Made by a program: the position numbers and the translations under genes. From NCBI RefSeq assembly GCF_000328705.1, contig NC_019673.1:7947501-8011500 (forward strand): a stretch of DNA of 64,000 bases, read 5' to 3'. Numbering within the stretch: position 1 is the stretch's first letter; each line of letters starts with the position of its first letter. This DNA comes from Saccharothrix espanaensis DSM 44229. GTDB taxonomy: Bacteria; Actinomycetota; Actinomycetes; Mycobacteriales; Pseudonocardiaceae. Below are positions 48,407 to 57,903 of this stretch, piece by piece. The notes under the pieces are model-generated. The model saw nothing but the letters and a program-made list of their open reading frames with translations. It was not told where the DNA came from and did not search any database.

Positions 48407-48913
48407 TCAGGCCAGTTCTAGGCTGAACGCGTAGGCGATCAGCTGGACGCCGGGCACCGGGTTCCAGTCGCGCTCCGGGAACCGCTGGAACCCCAGCCGC
48501 CGGTAGAGCCGGTGGGCGGTGGTCATGGTTTCCGCGCTGCTGAGCACCACCCGCCGCGCGCCGACCTCGCGGGCCCGCGCGATCACCGCCCGGACCAGCG
48601 CCTCGCCCACGCCGCGGCCGCGCGCGCCGGGGCTGACCGCGAGCATCCGGAACTCCACCTCGCCGGACCGGCTGACCTCCGCGTACGGGGTGCCGGGCAG
48701 GGCGATGGTGACGGTGCCCAGCAGGGTGTCCGCCACGTCCACGGCGACCAGGAGCTCCGCCTGCCGCGCACGGGCCCGGGTGTCGGCGAGCTGGTCGGCG
48801 TAGCCGCCGCTGTGGCCGTCGATGTACCGGTCGACGGCGTAGGCCTCCACCGTGATCGCACCGGCCGCCGCCCACTCGTCCTCGCGCGCGGGCCTCACCA
48901 CCACATCGGCCAT
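48407..48913 (-). CDS. GNAT-family N-acetyltransferase
   Basis: The 168-residue protein has the acetyl-CoA motif MLAVSPGARGRGVGEALVRAVI (near 91-112) and the LYRRLGFQRF end motif. The substrate is unknown. It lies 107 bp upstream of the BKACE gene in the same direction. Confidence 0.9.
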   Translation of the reverse strand: MADVVVRPAREDEWAAAGAITVEAYAVDRYIDGHSGGYADQLADTRARARQAELLVAVDVADTLLGTVTIALPGTPYAEVSRSGEVEFRMLAVSPGARGRGVGEALVRAVIARAREVGARRVVLSSAETMTTAHRLYRRLGFQRFPERDWNPVPGVQLIAYAFSLELA

Positions 48914-49100
48914 CTGCTTCCCCTCCCGCTCTGGTGTCCCCAGCCAAACCCGCCGGACGGCGTTCGATCAAGGCGCGCGCCGTTTCCGCACGTGAGCGAT
49001 CCGCAACTGTGCGGGTCCGCCGGGTGTCGGGCTGTGCGGGGCGTGGCCAGTCTGACCGAGGGGGACGCTCGCGGCCGGTGCCGGCCGGCCGCGCGAGGGG

Positions 49101-49475
49101 TCAGGCGGGACGTGACCCGAGCACGCGCAGGCACGCCAGGCCGAGCAGGACCTCGGCCACCGCGGCGGCGAGCAGGCTCGCGGGCGGGAGGCCGTCGAGG
49201 GCGAGGCCGAGCACCCGGGACAGCCCGTAGGACAGGTGCAGGATCGTGCCGACCAGCGCGGCGGTGGCGGTCAGGCGGGGTGCGAACGCGCCCGCCACGA
49301 CCAGCACGCCGGTGGCCAGCAGCGCGCCGCCGGATGCCCTGATCTCGCTGAGCAGGGCCGCCGAGTCGCCCAGTTCGGTGCCGTTGAGGGCGTGGAACGC
49401 GGCGGGGGCGAACAGGGTCGCCGCGCCGACGACGGCCAGTGCCAGACCGGCCAGGATGAGGATCGCCTTGTGCAT
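49101..49475 (-). CDS. DUF4345-like four-helix membrane protein
   Basis: The 124-residue protein has four hydrophobic helices: AILILAGLALAVVGAATLF, SEIRASGGALLATGVLVVAG, LTATAALVGTILHLSYGLSR and PPASLLAAAVAEVLLGLACL. It is divergent from the AraC gene 115 bp away and probably its target. Function unknown. Confidence 0.75.
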   Translation of the reverse strand: MHKAILILAGLALAVVGAATLFAPAAFHALNGTELGDSAALLSEIRASGGALLATGVLVVAGAFAPRLTATAALVGTILHLSYGLSRVLGLALDGLPPASLLAAAVAEVLLGLACLRVLGSRPA

Positions 49476-49589
49476 GCCGCCCAGTCTCGGAACCCGGCGC
49501 CGCGCCGGGCCATGGCCGGTGCGCCGGGGTTCGTTGCCGTTCGTCCTCCACCGTGGACGGTGTGGCGCGGCCGGTGCGAGCATCGCCGC

Positions 49590-50522
49590 ATGACGCGTCC
49601 CTTCCCGCCGTCGCAGGACCAGCTCGGCGAGGCGCTGCACCTGTTGCGGCTCACCGGGACGTTGTACTGCCGGGCCGAGCTGACCGCGCCGTGGGGCATC
49701 TCGGTGCCCGCGCTGGACGGGTTCATGACGTTCGGGATCGTCACGGCCGGCACGTGCTCGTGGGAGGTGGACGGGGCCGCGCCGCTGACGTTGGGGCCGG
49801 GGAACCTGGTGCTGATACCCCACGGCACGCCGCACCGGGTGCGCAGCGCCGCCGGGGTGCCGGTGGCGGAGCTGTTCGGGCTGCCGGTGGAGCGCATCGG
49901 CGACCGGTACGAGGTGCTGCGGCACGGCGGGGGCGGCACGGCGGCCCAGGTCACCTACGGGGTGGTGCGGTTCGACCACGTGGCGGCCAAGCGCCTGGTG
50001 GCGCAGTTGCCGCTGGTGCTGCGGGTGGACGCGTGGGACGACGACTGGCTGCACAGCACGCTGCGGCTCATCGCGCGGGAGGCCGCCGAGCCCCGGGCGG
50101 GCGGCGAGACGGTGATCACCCGGCTGGCCGACGTGCTGGTGGTGCAGGCGATCCGGACGTGGCTGGACACCGCGGCCGAAGCCCGGGTGGGGTGGTTGGC
50201 GGCGCTGCGCGACGTGCACGTGGGGCGGGCGTTGACCGCGCTGCACCGGTTCCCGGAACGGGAGTGGACAGTCGCCGGGCTGGCCCGCGAGGCGGGCATG
50301 TCGCGGTCGGTGTTCGCGGGCCGGTTCACCGAGCTGGTGGGCGAACCGGCCATGCGCTACCTGACCCGGTGGCGGATGCAGCAGGCGCAGGAACACCTGC
50401 GGCACACCACGGAGACGGTGGGCGCGGTCGCGCACCGGTTCGGCTACCAGTCCGAGGCCTCGTTCAGCCGCGCCTACAAGCGGACGTTCGGGGTGTCGCC
50501 CGGGACGGCCCGCTCAAGCTGA
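49590..50522 (+). CDS. AraC-family transcriptional regulator
   Basis: The 310-residue protein has an N-terminal cupin domain (GIVTAGTCSWEVDG, LVLIPHGTPHRVRS) and a C-terminal double HTH: WTVAGLAREAGMSRSVFAGRF and VGAVAHRFGYQSEASFSRAYKRTFGVSPG. The ligand is unknown; the divergent DUF4345-like gene is a probable target. The frame opens at 49236; ATG 49590 begins homology. Its stop lies in the first unit of a seven-copy 13-bp repeat. Confidence 0.92.
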   Translation: MTRPFPPSQDQLGEALHLLRLTGTLYCRAELTAPWGISVPALDGFMTFGIVTAGTCSWEVDGAAPLTLGPGNLVLIPHGTPHRVRSAAGVPVAELFGLPVERIGDRYEVLRHGGGGTAAQVTYGVVRFDHVAAKRLVAQLPLVLRVDAWDDDWLHSTLRLIAREAAEPRAGGETVITRLADVLVVQAIRTWLDTAAEARVGWLAALRDVHVGRALTALHRFPEREWTVAGLAREAGMSRSVFAGRFTELVGEPAMRYLTRWRMQQAQEHLRHTTETVGAVAHRFGYQSEASFSRAYKRTFGVSPGTARSS

Positions 50523-50599
50523 CCGCTCAGGCCGACCGCACAAGCTGACGCTCATGCCGACCGCACAGGCCGGCCGCTCAAGCCGACCGCTCAGGTCGA
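50510..50599 (+). repeat. 13-bp tandem repeat x7 seeded on the AraC stop codon
   Basis: Units of the type CCGCTCAAGCTGA start at 50510, 50523, 50536, 50549 (12 bp), 50561, 50574 and 50587. The first unit is the end of the AraC gene with its TGA stop (50520-50522). Later units vary between CTCAAGCTGA, CTCAGGCCGA and CACAAGCTGA. They fill the gap to the convergent gene. Confidence 0.85.
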
Positions 50600-50606
50600 C
50601 GGCGGC

Positions 50607-51257
50607 TCAAGCGGGCGGGTCGGCCAGGGCGTGGACCAGGTCGCGCAGCTCCAGCAGGCCGATCGTGCCCTCGGGTGCGGCCGACGCGGTCTCGACGCGG
50701 CCCAGGCGCTCGGCGGCCAGCCGCTCGCCGAGCGTGACGTCCAGCGGCAGGAACGTCATGGTGCGCCGCTGGGTGTCGTCGAGGTCGGCGAACAGCGGGT
50801 GGAACACGGCCACGTCGACCAGGCCGTCGGTGACCTGCGCGACCACCCGGACGTCGGCCAGCCGCACCGCCTTCGGGCCCAGGTTGACCGTCACCAGGGT
50901 CGGGTCGGGCACCGGCGGCACCGAGTCGTGGTACTCCCAGATCATGTCCTCCGGCGGCGCGGCGGCGGCCCACGCGTCCGTGTAGGGGCGCAGCCTCGGG
51001 TCCTCCTGGCCGCTGACGACCAGGGCGTAGATCGCGCGGTGCCCGCGTTCCAGCGAGAAGTGCAGGTCCGGGTGCAGCGCGGCGACCAGGTCGCACAGCT
51101 CGTTCTCCAGCCGGTGCGGTTCGCCGTCGCCCAGCGCCGCGCTGATCTCGGGCAGCAGGTCGAGCCAGCCGCGCCAGAACGCCGCCGCGGCCTCGGCCGG
51201 GTTGGGCAGGTGCACGGGCGGGGTCTCGGGTTCGGTGCGGCGGCGGAACCAGCTCAT
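50607..51257 (-). CDS. Conserved hypothetical protein
   Basis: The 216-residue soluble protein is not recognised. It begins MSWFRRRTEPETPP, has Trp/Leu-rich AFWRGWLDLLPEISAAL, HPDLHFSLERGHRAIYALVVSG and DVAVFHPLFADL, and ends LLELRDLVHAL. No motif for catalysis or DNA binding is visible. It lies 8 bp downstream of the window position where LysR ends, same strand, so possibly cotranscribed after it. Confidence 0.7.
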   Translation of the reverse strand: MSWFRRRTEPETPPVHLPNPAEAAAAFWRGWLDLLPEISAALGDGEPHRLENELCDLVAALHPDLHFSLERGHRAIYALVVSGQEDPRLRPYTDAWAAAAPPEDMIWEYHDSVPPVPDPTLVTVNLGPKAVRLADVRVVAQVTDGLVDVAVFHPLFADLDDTQRRTMTFLPLDVTLGERLAAERLGRVETASAAPEGTIGLLELRDLVHALADPPA

Positions 51258-51265
51258 GGCTTCAT

Positions 51266-52147
51266 TTAACTACGCCGGACGGCGACCGCGAGGAGTTCCG
51301 CGGCAGGTCCCACCAGCCGCCGGCCGCCCGCCCACACGGCCCGCAGCACGCGCCGCAGGTCCAGCCCGGCCACCGGCACCTCGACCAGTCGCCCGTCGGC
51401 CAGGTCGAGCGCGACCGCGAGCACGGACAGCACGGCGGGCGCGACGCCGGCCACGACCGCGCCGCGCACGGCCGTGGTGGAACCCAGTTCGAGCGCGGGC
51501 GGCACCGCGCCGGGCAGCGCCTTGTCGAGCGTGTCACGGGTGCCGGAGCCGCGTTCGCGCACCACGAGCGGGGTGGCGGCGAGTTCGGTGACGCTCACCG
51601 GGCGCGTGGCCCAGCGGTGGCCGGGCGGCACGACGACGGCCAGCCGGTCGACCGCGACCTTGCGGGTGGACAGGCCGCGCACCGCGCCGGGCGCTTCGAC
51701 GAACCCGAGGTCGGCCGCGCCCTCGCGCAGCAGCCGCAGCACGGTCTCGGAGTTCGTCACGCGCAGGCCGACGTGCAGGTCGGGGCGGGTGCGGCGGAGT
51801 TCGCCGATCCAGACCGGGGCGAGGTGCTCGGCGACGGTCATGCTGGCCGCGACGCGCAGCCCGGCGTCGCGTTCGGCGCGCAGCGCGTCCGCGCCCGCGA
51901 GCAGCCCGGCCACCTCGTCCAGGACCCGCCGGGCCCGTTCGGTCACCACCACGCCCGCCGGGGTGAGCGCCGAGCCGCGCCGGCCCCGGTCGACCAGGAC
52001 CAGCCCGAGCCGGCGTTCCAGGGTGGACAGTCGCTTGCTCGCGGAGGGCTGCGCCACGCCGAGCTCCTGCGCGGCGCGCCCCAGGCTGCCCAGCTCCCCG
52101 ACGAGCACCAACAGGCGCAGCGACGCCAGGTCCGGCGGCTCGGTCAT
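51266..52147 (-). CDS. LysR-family regulator beside YeiH
   Basis: The 293-residue protein has an N-terminal HTH (GSLGRAAQELGVAQPSASKRLSTLERRLGL) and a LysR substrate domain. ATG 52147 is used (MTEPPDLASLRLLV). It is divergent from a YeiH-type transporter, the usual pairing (YeiE/YeiH in E. coli, CmbR-like elsewhere), so control of that gene is likely. A motif over its start codon is shared with the other LysR gene at 56351. Confidence 0.92.
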   Translation of the reverse strand: MTEPPDLASLRLLVLVGELGSLGRAAQELGVAQPSASKRLSTLERRLGLVLVDRGRRGSALTPAGVVVTERARRVLDEVAGLLAGADALRAERDAGLRVAASMTVAEHLAPVWIGELRRTRPDLHVGLRVTNSETVLRLLREGAADLGFVEAPGAVRGLSTRKVAVDRLAVVVPPGHRWATRPVSVTELAATPLVVRERGSGTRDTLDKALPGAVPPALELGSTTAVRGAVVAGVAPAVLSVLAVALDLADGRLVEVPVAGLDLRRVLRAVWAGGRRLVGPAAELLAVAVRRS

Positions 52148-52161
52148 AGCCTGAGGGTATG
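52145..52161. promoter_or_regulatory. LysR-type motif over start of the YeiH regulator
   Basis: CATAGCCTGAGGGTATG includes TCATA-N9-TATGA symmetry and covers the ATG of the LysR gene. It is 15 of 17 identical to the motif at 56337-56353. Shape fits the T-N11-A LysR box. Confidence 0.55.
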
Positions 52162-52175
52162 ACTTCATCGCCGGG

Positions 52176-53006
52176 TTGCGGCTACCGGGGCGGGCCCGGC
52201 GCGCCGACCGTGGTGGGGTGCTGATCGCCGCGCTCGTGCTGGGTGTCCTGGTGGGTGGCCGGTTGCCGGACCTGGCGCCGCCCACCCGCAAGCTGCTGCG
52301 CGCGGGGGTGGTGCTGCTCGGCCTCCAGCTGTCGCTGCCGCAGCTGCTTGACCTCGGGCCGGGAATCCTGGTCGCGGCCGTGGTCACGGTCGGCGTCACG
52401 TTCTTCGGCACGCTGTGGCTGGGCAGGTGGTTGCGGCTGCCGCGCGGGTTGACGTTGCTGGTGGCCAGCGGGTTCTCGATCTGCGGGGCGTCGGCCATCG
52501 CGGCGGTGTCGACCGAGCGCGACGAGGAGCACGTGGCCACGAGCGTCGCGCTGGTCACGCTGTTCGGGACGCTGACGATGGTCGTGCTGCCGCTGCTGGG
52601 CGCGTCGCCGGAGTGGATCGGGTTGAGCGTGCACGAGGTGGCGCAGGTCGCCGCCGCCGCGCCCGCGTCCGGGATGGCGACCGCGATGGCGGTGAAGCTG
52701 AGCCGGGTGGTGCTGCTCGCGCCGATCGTGGCCGGGGTGAGCCGGCAGCGCGGGCCGGTGGTGCCGCTGTTCCTGGTCGGGTTCCTGGCGATGGTCGCGG
52801 TGCGGTCGACCGGCGTGCTGCCCGCCGGGTTCCTCGACGGCACCACGACCGTGACGACCGTGCTGTTCGCGGCGGCGATGTTCGGGCTGGGCACGGCGGT
52901 CCGGCCGCGCGCGCTGCTCGCGACCGGACCGCGCGCCCTGCTGCTCGGGCTGCTGGCGACCGTCCTGGTGTGCTCGGTGGGCTACCTGTCGCTGCGCGTG
53001 GTGTGA
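52176..53006 (+). CDS. YeiH-family putative sulfate exporter
   Basis: The 276-residue membrane protein has about eight helices and family landmarks LLRAGVVLLGLQLSL, GLTLLVASGFSICGASAIAA and VSTERDEEHVATSVALVTLFG. It is shorter than the usual ~330 residues: the first helix region is replaced by charged LPGRARRADRGG. No ATG is in frame; TTG 52176 or GTG 52218 must serve. Truncated N-terminus or a sequencing frameshift are possible. It overlaps sdhB by 25 bp at the convergent end. Confidence 0.75.
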   Translation: MRLPGRARRADRGGVLIAALVLGVLVGGRLPDLAPPTRKLLRAGVVLLGLQLSLPQLLDLGPGILVAAVVTVGVTFFGTLWLGRWLRLPRGLTLLVASGFSICGASAIAAVSTERDEEHVATSVALVTLFGTLTMVVLPLLGASPEWIGLSVHEVAQVAAAAPASGMATAMAVKLSRVVLLAPIVAGVSRQRGPVVPLFLVGFLAMVAVRSTGVLPAGFLDGTTTVTTVLFAAAMFGLGTAVRPRALLATGPRALLLGLLATVLVCSVGYLSLRVV

Positions 53007-53724
53007 GCGCGCAGCAGGTCGGCGTTGAGCCGGGCGATCGTGGTCAGCGGGATCCCCTTGGGGCACGCCGGGGTGCACTCGCCGGTGTTGGTGCAGCCGC
53101 CGAACCCGAGCGCGTCGTGCTCGGCCACCATGTCCCGCGCCCGCGAGTACCGCTCGGGTTGGCCCTGCGGCAGCACGCCCAGGTGGGTGGCCTTCGCGGC
53201 GGTGAACAGCATCGCCGACCCGTTGGGGCACGCCGCGACGCACGCGCCGCACCCGATGCACGCCGCCGCCTCGAACGCCGTGTCGGCGTCCGGTTTCGGC
53301 ACGGGCGTGGCGTGCGCGTCGGGCGCGCTGCCCGCGGACACCCCGACGTACCCGCCGGCGGCCACGATCCGGTCGAACGCGCCCCGGTCGACCACGAGGT
53401 CGCGCACCACCGGGAACGGGTCGGCCCGCCAGGGCTCCACGGTCAGCACGTCGCCGTCGTCGAAGCTGCGCAGGTGCAGTTGGCAGGCGGTGGTCGCCTT
53501 CTGCGGGCCGTGCGCGACGCCGTTGATCATCACGCCGCACATGCCGCAGATGCCCTCGCGGCAGTCGTGGTCGAACGCCACCGGCTCCTCGCCGGCGAGC
53601 ACGAGCCGCTCGTTGAGGACGTCGAGCGCTTCGAGGAACGACATGTCCGCCGACAGGCCGTCGAGCGGGTACTCCACCAGCCGCCCGGTCGCGCCGCTCT
53701 GCCGCCAGATCCGCAAGGTGAGTT

Positions 53725-53728
<4 letters not shown>
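52982..53728 (-). CDS. sdhB: Succinate dehydrogenase/fumarate reductase iron-sulfur subunit
   Basis: The 248-residue subunit has the [2Fe-2S] cysteines in CREGICGMCGVMING plus a later Cys, a second set in CIGCGACVAACPNGS and a third in CTNTGECTPACPKGI. It passes electrons from SdhA flavin to quinone. GTG 53728 (VKLTLRIWRQ) overlaps the sdhA stop (GTGA). It is the last gene of sdhCAB. Confidence 0.95.
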
Positions 53729-55647
<1,919 letters not shown>

Positions 55648-55648
55648 G

Positions 55649-56278
55649 TCAGCTCACCAATCCGGTGAAGACGGCGAAGGGAACGGAGAGGAAGCCGCCG
55701 CAGACCACGACGGCCGCGGCCAGGCCCACCACCCGTGAGGTGGTCACGCCCAGCGTCTGGGTCGCGCTCCACACCCCGTGCCGGATGTGGAAACCCAGCG
55801 CGAGCACGGCGACCGCGTAGGCCAGCACCACGTACCAGTGCTGGAAGTCGGCGACGACGTTGGCGTGGATCGCGCCGTGCACGCCGTTCGGGTTGAGCCA
55901 CCCGACCGTGAGGTCCAGCAGGTGGTAGACCACGAACAGGCCGATGATCACGCCGCCCCACCGCATCGTGCGCGCCGCGTAAGAGCCCTGGACGACCCGC
56001 CGGTGCTCGTAGCGGCCACGGGCTTTGCGGGCCCGCGCGGTCAACTGGTAGGCGGCGACGAAGTGCAGGACGACGCACGCCAGCAGCGCGGCCCGTACCG
56101 GCCAGACAGCCCCGATGTCGCGCAGGAACTTGCCGTACGCGTCGAGCGTGCCCGGCCCGGCGAAGATCGACAGGTTCCCGAGCATGTGCACGATGACGTA
56201 GAGGAACAGCACGCCCCCGGTGACCGCCATGACGGCCTTCTTGCCGATCGTGCTGCGGTAGAGCCGGATCGTGTCCAC
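55649..56278 (-). CDS. sdhC: Succinate dehydrogenase cytochrome b subunit
   Basis: The 209-residue anchor has five hydrophobic helices with His residues in VIVHMLGNLSIF, CVVLHFVAAYQ, VVYHLLDLTVG, DFQHWYVVL and GFHIRHGVW that fit two haems b, as in the di-haem Sdh type. GTG 56278 begins VDTIRLYRSTIGKK. It precedes sdhA by 1 bp. The divergent LysR gene is probably its regulator. Confidence 0.93.
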   Translation of the reverse strand: MDTIRLYRSTIGKKAVMAVTGGVLFLYVIVHMLGNLSIFAGPGTLDAYGKFLRDIGAVWPVRAALLACVVLHFVAAYQLTARARKARGRYEHRRVVQGSYAARTMRWGGVIIGLFVVYHLLDLTVGWLNPNGVHGAIHANVVADFQHWYVVLAYAVAVLALGFHIRHGVWSATQTLGVTTSRVVGLAAAVVVCGGFLSVPFAVFTGLVS

Positions 56279-56336
56279 GCCGTCGACGCTAGGAACCCAC
56301 GCGACAAGTCGTCCAATACATCGTGAGCTACTTGAC

Positions 56337-56353
56337 GATAGCCTGAGGCTATG
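56337..56353. promoter_or_regulatory. LysR-type motif between sdhC and its LysR gene
   Basis: GATAGCCTGAGGCTATG contains the perfect palindrome ATAGCC-TGA-GGCTAT and covers the ATG of the LysR gene (56351). It is almost identical to the motif over the start of the other LysR gene. Confidence 0.6.
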
Positions 56354-57256
56354 ACGCTCCAGCAGCTCGCATACTTCCTGGCAGTGGCCCGGACGCGGCA
56401 CTTCACCAAGGCCGCCGAGGAAGTCCGTGTGGCGCAGCCCTCACTGTCCAAGCAGATCCACGCGCTGGAGAAGGAGCTCGGCGCGGAGCTGTTCAGCCGG
56501 GCGCGCGGCAACATCACGCTCACCCCCGCCGGCGAGGCGCTGCTGCCCGTCGCCAACCGGATCCTGTCCGATGTGGACACCGCCCGGCTGGAGGTCGCCG
56601 AGCTGGTCGGGCTGCGCCGGGGCCGGGTCCGGGTCGGCGCGACGCCCAGCCTGTGCGGGAGCCTGTTCGCCGACGTCATCAAGCGCTACCACGACGCCTA
56701 CCCGGGCATCCGGGTGTCGGTCACCGAGAGCGGGTCGCGGGACCTGGTGGCCGCGCTGGAGGCGGGCGACCTCGACCTGGCGCTGGTCATCGTCTCGCCC
56801 GCCGACGCCAACCGGGCGCTGACCGTCCAGCCCGTCCTGCGCGAGGAACTCGTCGTCGCCTCCGCCGAACCGCTCGGTGTGCCCCGGCTGCGCCTGCCCG
56901 ACCTCGCCGACCACCCGCTGGTGATGTTCCGGCCCGGCTACGACCTGCGCGAGACCACGCTCGCCGCGTGCCGGCGCGCCGGGTTCGAGCCGCAGTTCGC
57001 GGTGGAGGGCGGCGAGATGGACGCCGTGCTGCGGTTCGTCGAAGTCGGCCTGGGGGTGGCGATCGTGCCCAGCACCGTGCTGGCCACCCGGTCGCTGCAC
57101 GGCACGCCGCTCGCGCCCGGCACCAGCCGCACGGTCGGTCTGGCGCACCGGACGGACGTCGCGCCGACCACCGCCGCGCGGGCGTTCCAGAGCGTGCTGC
57201 TGAGCTTCCTGCGCGGGGCCCGGATGCCGGCGGGCGTGCACCTCACCACGTCGTAG
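56351..57256 (+). CDS. LysR-family regulator beside sdhCAB
   Basis: The 301-residue protein starts MTLQQLAYFLAVARTRHFTK, with HTH AAEEVRVAQPSLSKQIHALE, and a full LysR effector domain (VRVGATPSLCGSLFADVIKRYH). Divergence from sdhCAB is a common arrangement in actinomycetes. The start codon lies within its own putative operator. The GNAT gene follows after 10 bp. Confidence 0.93.
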   Translation: MTLQQLAYFLAVARTRHFTKAAEEVRVAQPSLSKQIHALEKELGAELFSRARGNITLTPAGEALLPVANRILSDVDTARLEVAELVGLRRGRVRVGATPSLCGSLFADVIKRYHDAYPGIRVSVTESGSRDLVAALEAGDLDLALVIVSPADANRALTVQPVLREELVVASAEPLGVPRLRLPDLADHPLVMFRPGYDLRETTLAACRRAGFEPQFAVEGGEMDAVLRFVEVGLGVAIVPSTVLATRSLHGTPLAPGTSRTVGLAHRTDVAPTTAARAFQSVLLSFLRGARMPAGVHLTTS

Positions 57257-57266
57257 GCTCGCCGCC

Positions 57267-57773
57267 GTGCTCATCCGACGCGAGACCCCCGACGACGTCC
57301 ACGCCATCACCGCGATCACCGACGCGGCCTTCGCGGCCGACCCCGGCGGTGAGGCGTGGCTGGTCACCGAGCTGCGCGCCGACACCGGCTGGATCCCGGA
57401 GCTGTCCCTGGTCGCCGAATCGCCCGAGGGCGCGATCATCGGGCACGTGGTGTGCACGCGGGCCGCGCTCAACGACGGGCCGGCGCTCGGGCTCGGGCCG
57501 TTGAGCGTGCACCCCGACCACCAGCGGCGCGGCGTCGGCAAAGCCCTGGTGCACGCCGTGCTCGGCGCGGCCGACGCGCTCGGCGAACCGCTCGTCGCCC
57601 TGCTCGGCGACCCCGCCTACTACTCCCGGTTCGGCTTCCGGCTCGCCGCAGAGCACGGCGTCGAACCGCCGAACCCGGAGTGGGCCCCGCACTTCCAGGT
57701 CCGCACCCTGCACGCCTACCGCCCCAACCAGCGCGGCACGTTCCGGTACGCCGAGCCCTTCGAACGCCTGTGA
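57267..57773 (+). CDS. GNAT-family N-acetyltransferase (YhbS-like)
   Basis: The 168-residue protein has LGPLSVHPDHQRRGVGKALVH (acetyl-CoA loop, near 78-98) and YYSRFGFRLAAEHGVEPP, as in YhbS-like enzymes. The substrate is unknown. It starts 10 bp after LysR with GTG and may be cotranscribed. Confidence 0.9.
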   Translation: MLIRRETPDDVHAITAITDAAFAADPGGEAWLVTELRADTGWIPELSLVAESPEGAIIGHVVCTRAALNDGPALGLGPLSVHPDHQRRGVGKALVHAVLGAADALGEPLVALLGDPAYYSRFGFRLAAEHGVEPPNPEWAPHFQVRTLHAYRPNQRGTFRYAEPFERL

Positions 57774-57792
57774 CGACACGCCTCTGACGACA
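57765..57792 (+). repeat. 14-bp tandem duplication spanning the GNAT stop codon
   Basis: CGCCTGTGACGACA (57765-57778) is followed directly by CGCCTCTGACGACA (57779-57792), 13 of 14 identical. The first contains the stop TGA at 57771-57773. More degenerate GGTGACGCGCG units follow to 57860. Confidence 0.8.
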
Positions 57793-57856
57793 CACCGGCG
57801 GTGACGCGCGAACCGTGGCGGTGACACGCGAGCCGTGGCGCGCCGGCGGTGACGCG

Positions 57857-57894
57857 CGGGAGGGCTCCCGCCAGGCGCGGCGGGAGCCCTCCCG
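57857..57894. terminator. Terminator between convergent GNAT and GH9 genes
   Basis: CGGGAGGGCTCCCGCC pairs with GGCGGGAGCCCTCCCG, a perfect 16-bp stem with a 6-nt loop. It lies 10 bp beyond the GH9 stop and serves one or both genes. Confidence 0.8.
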
Positions 57895-57903
57895 GACCCG
57901 CGG

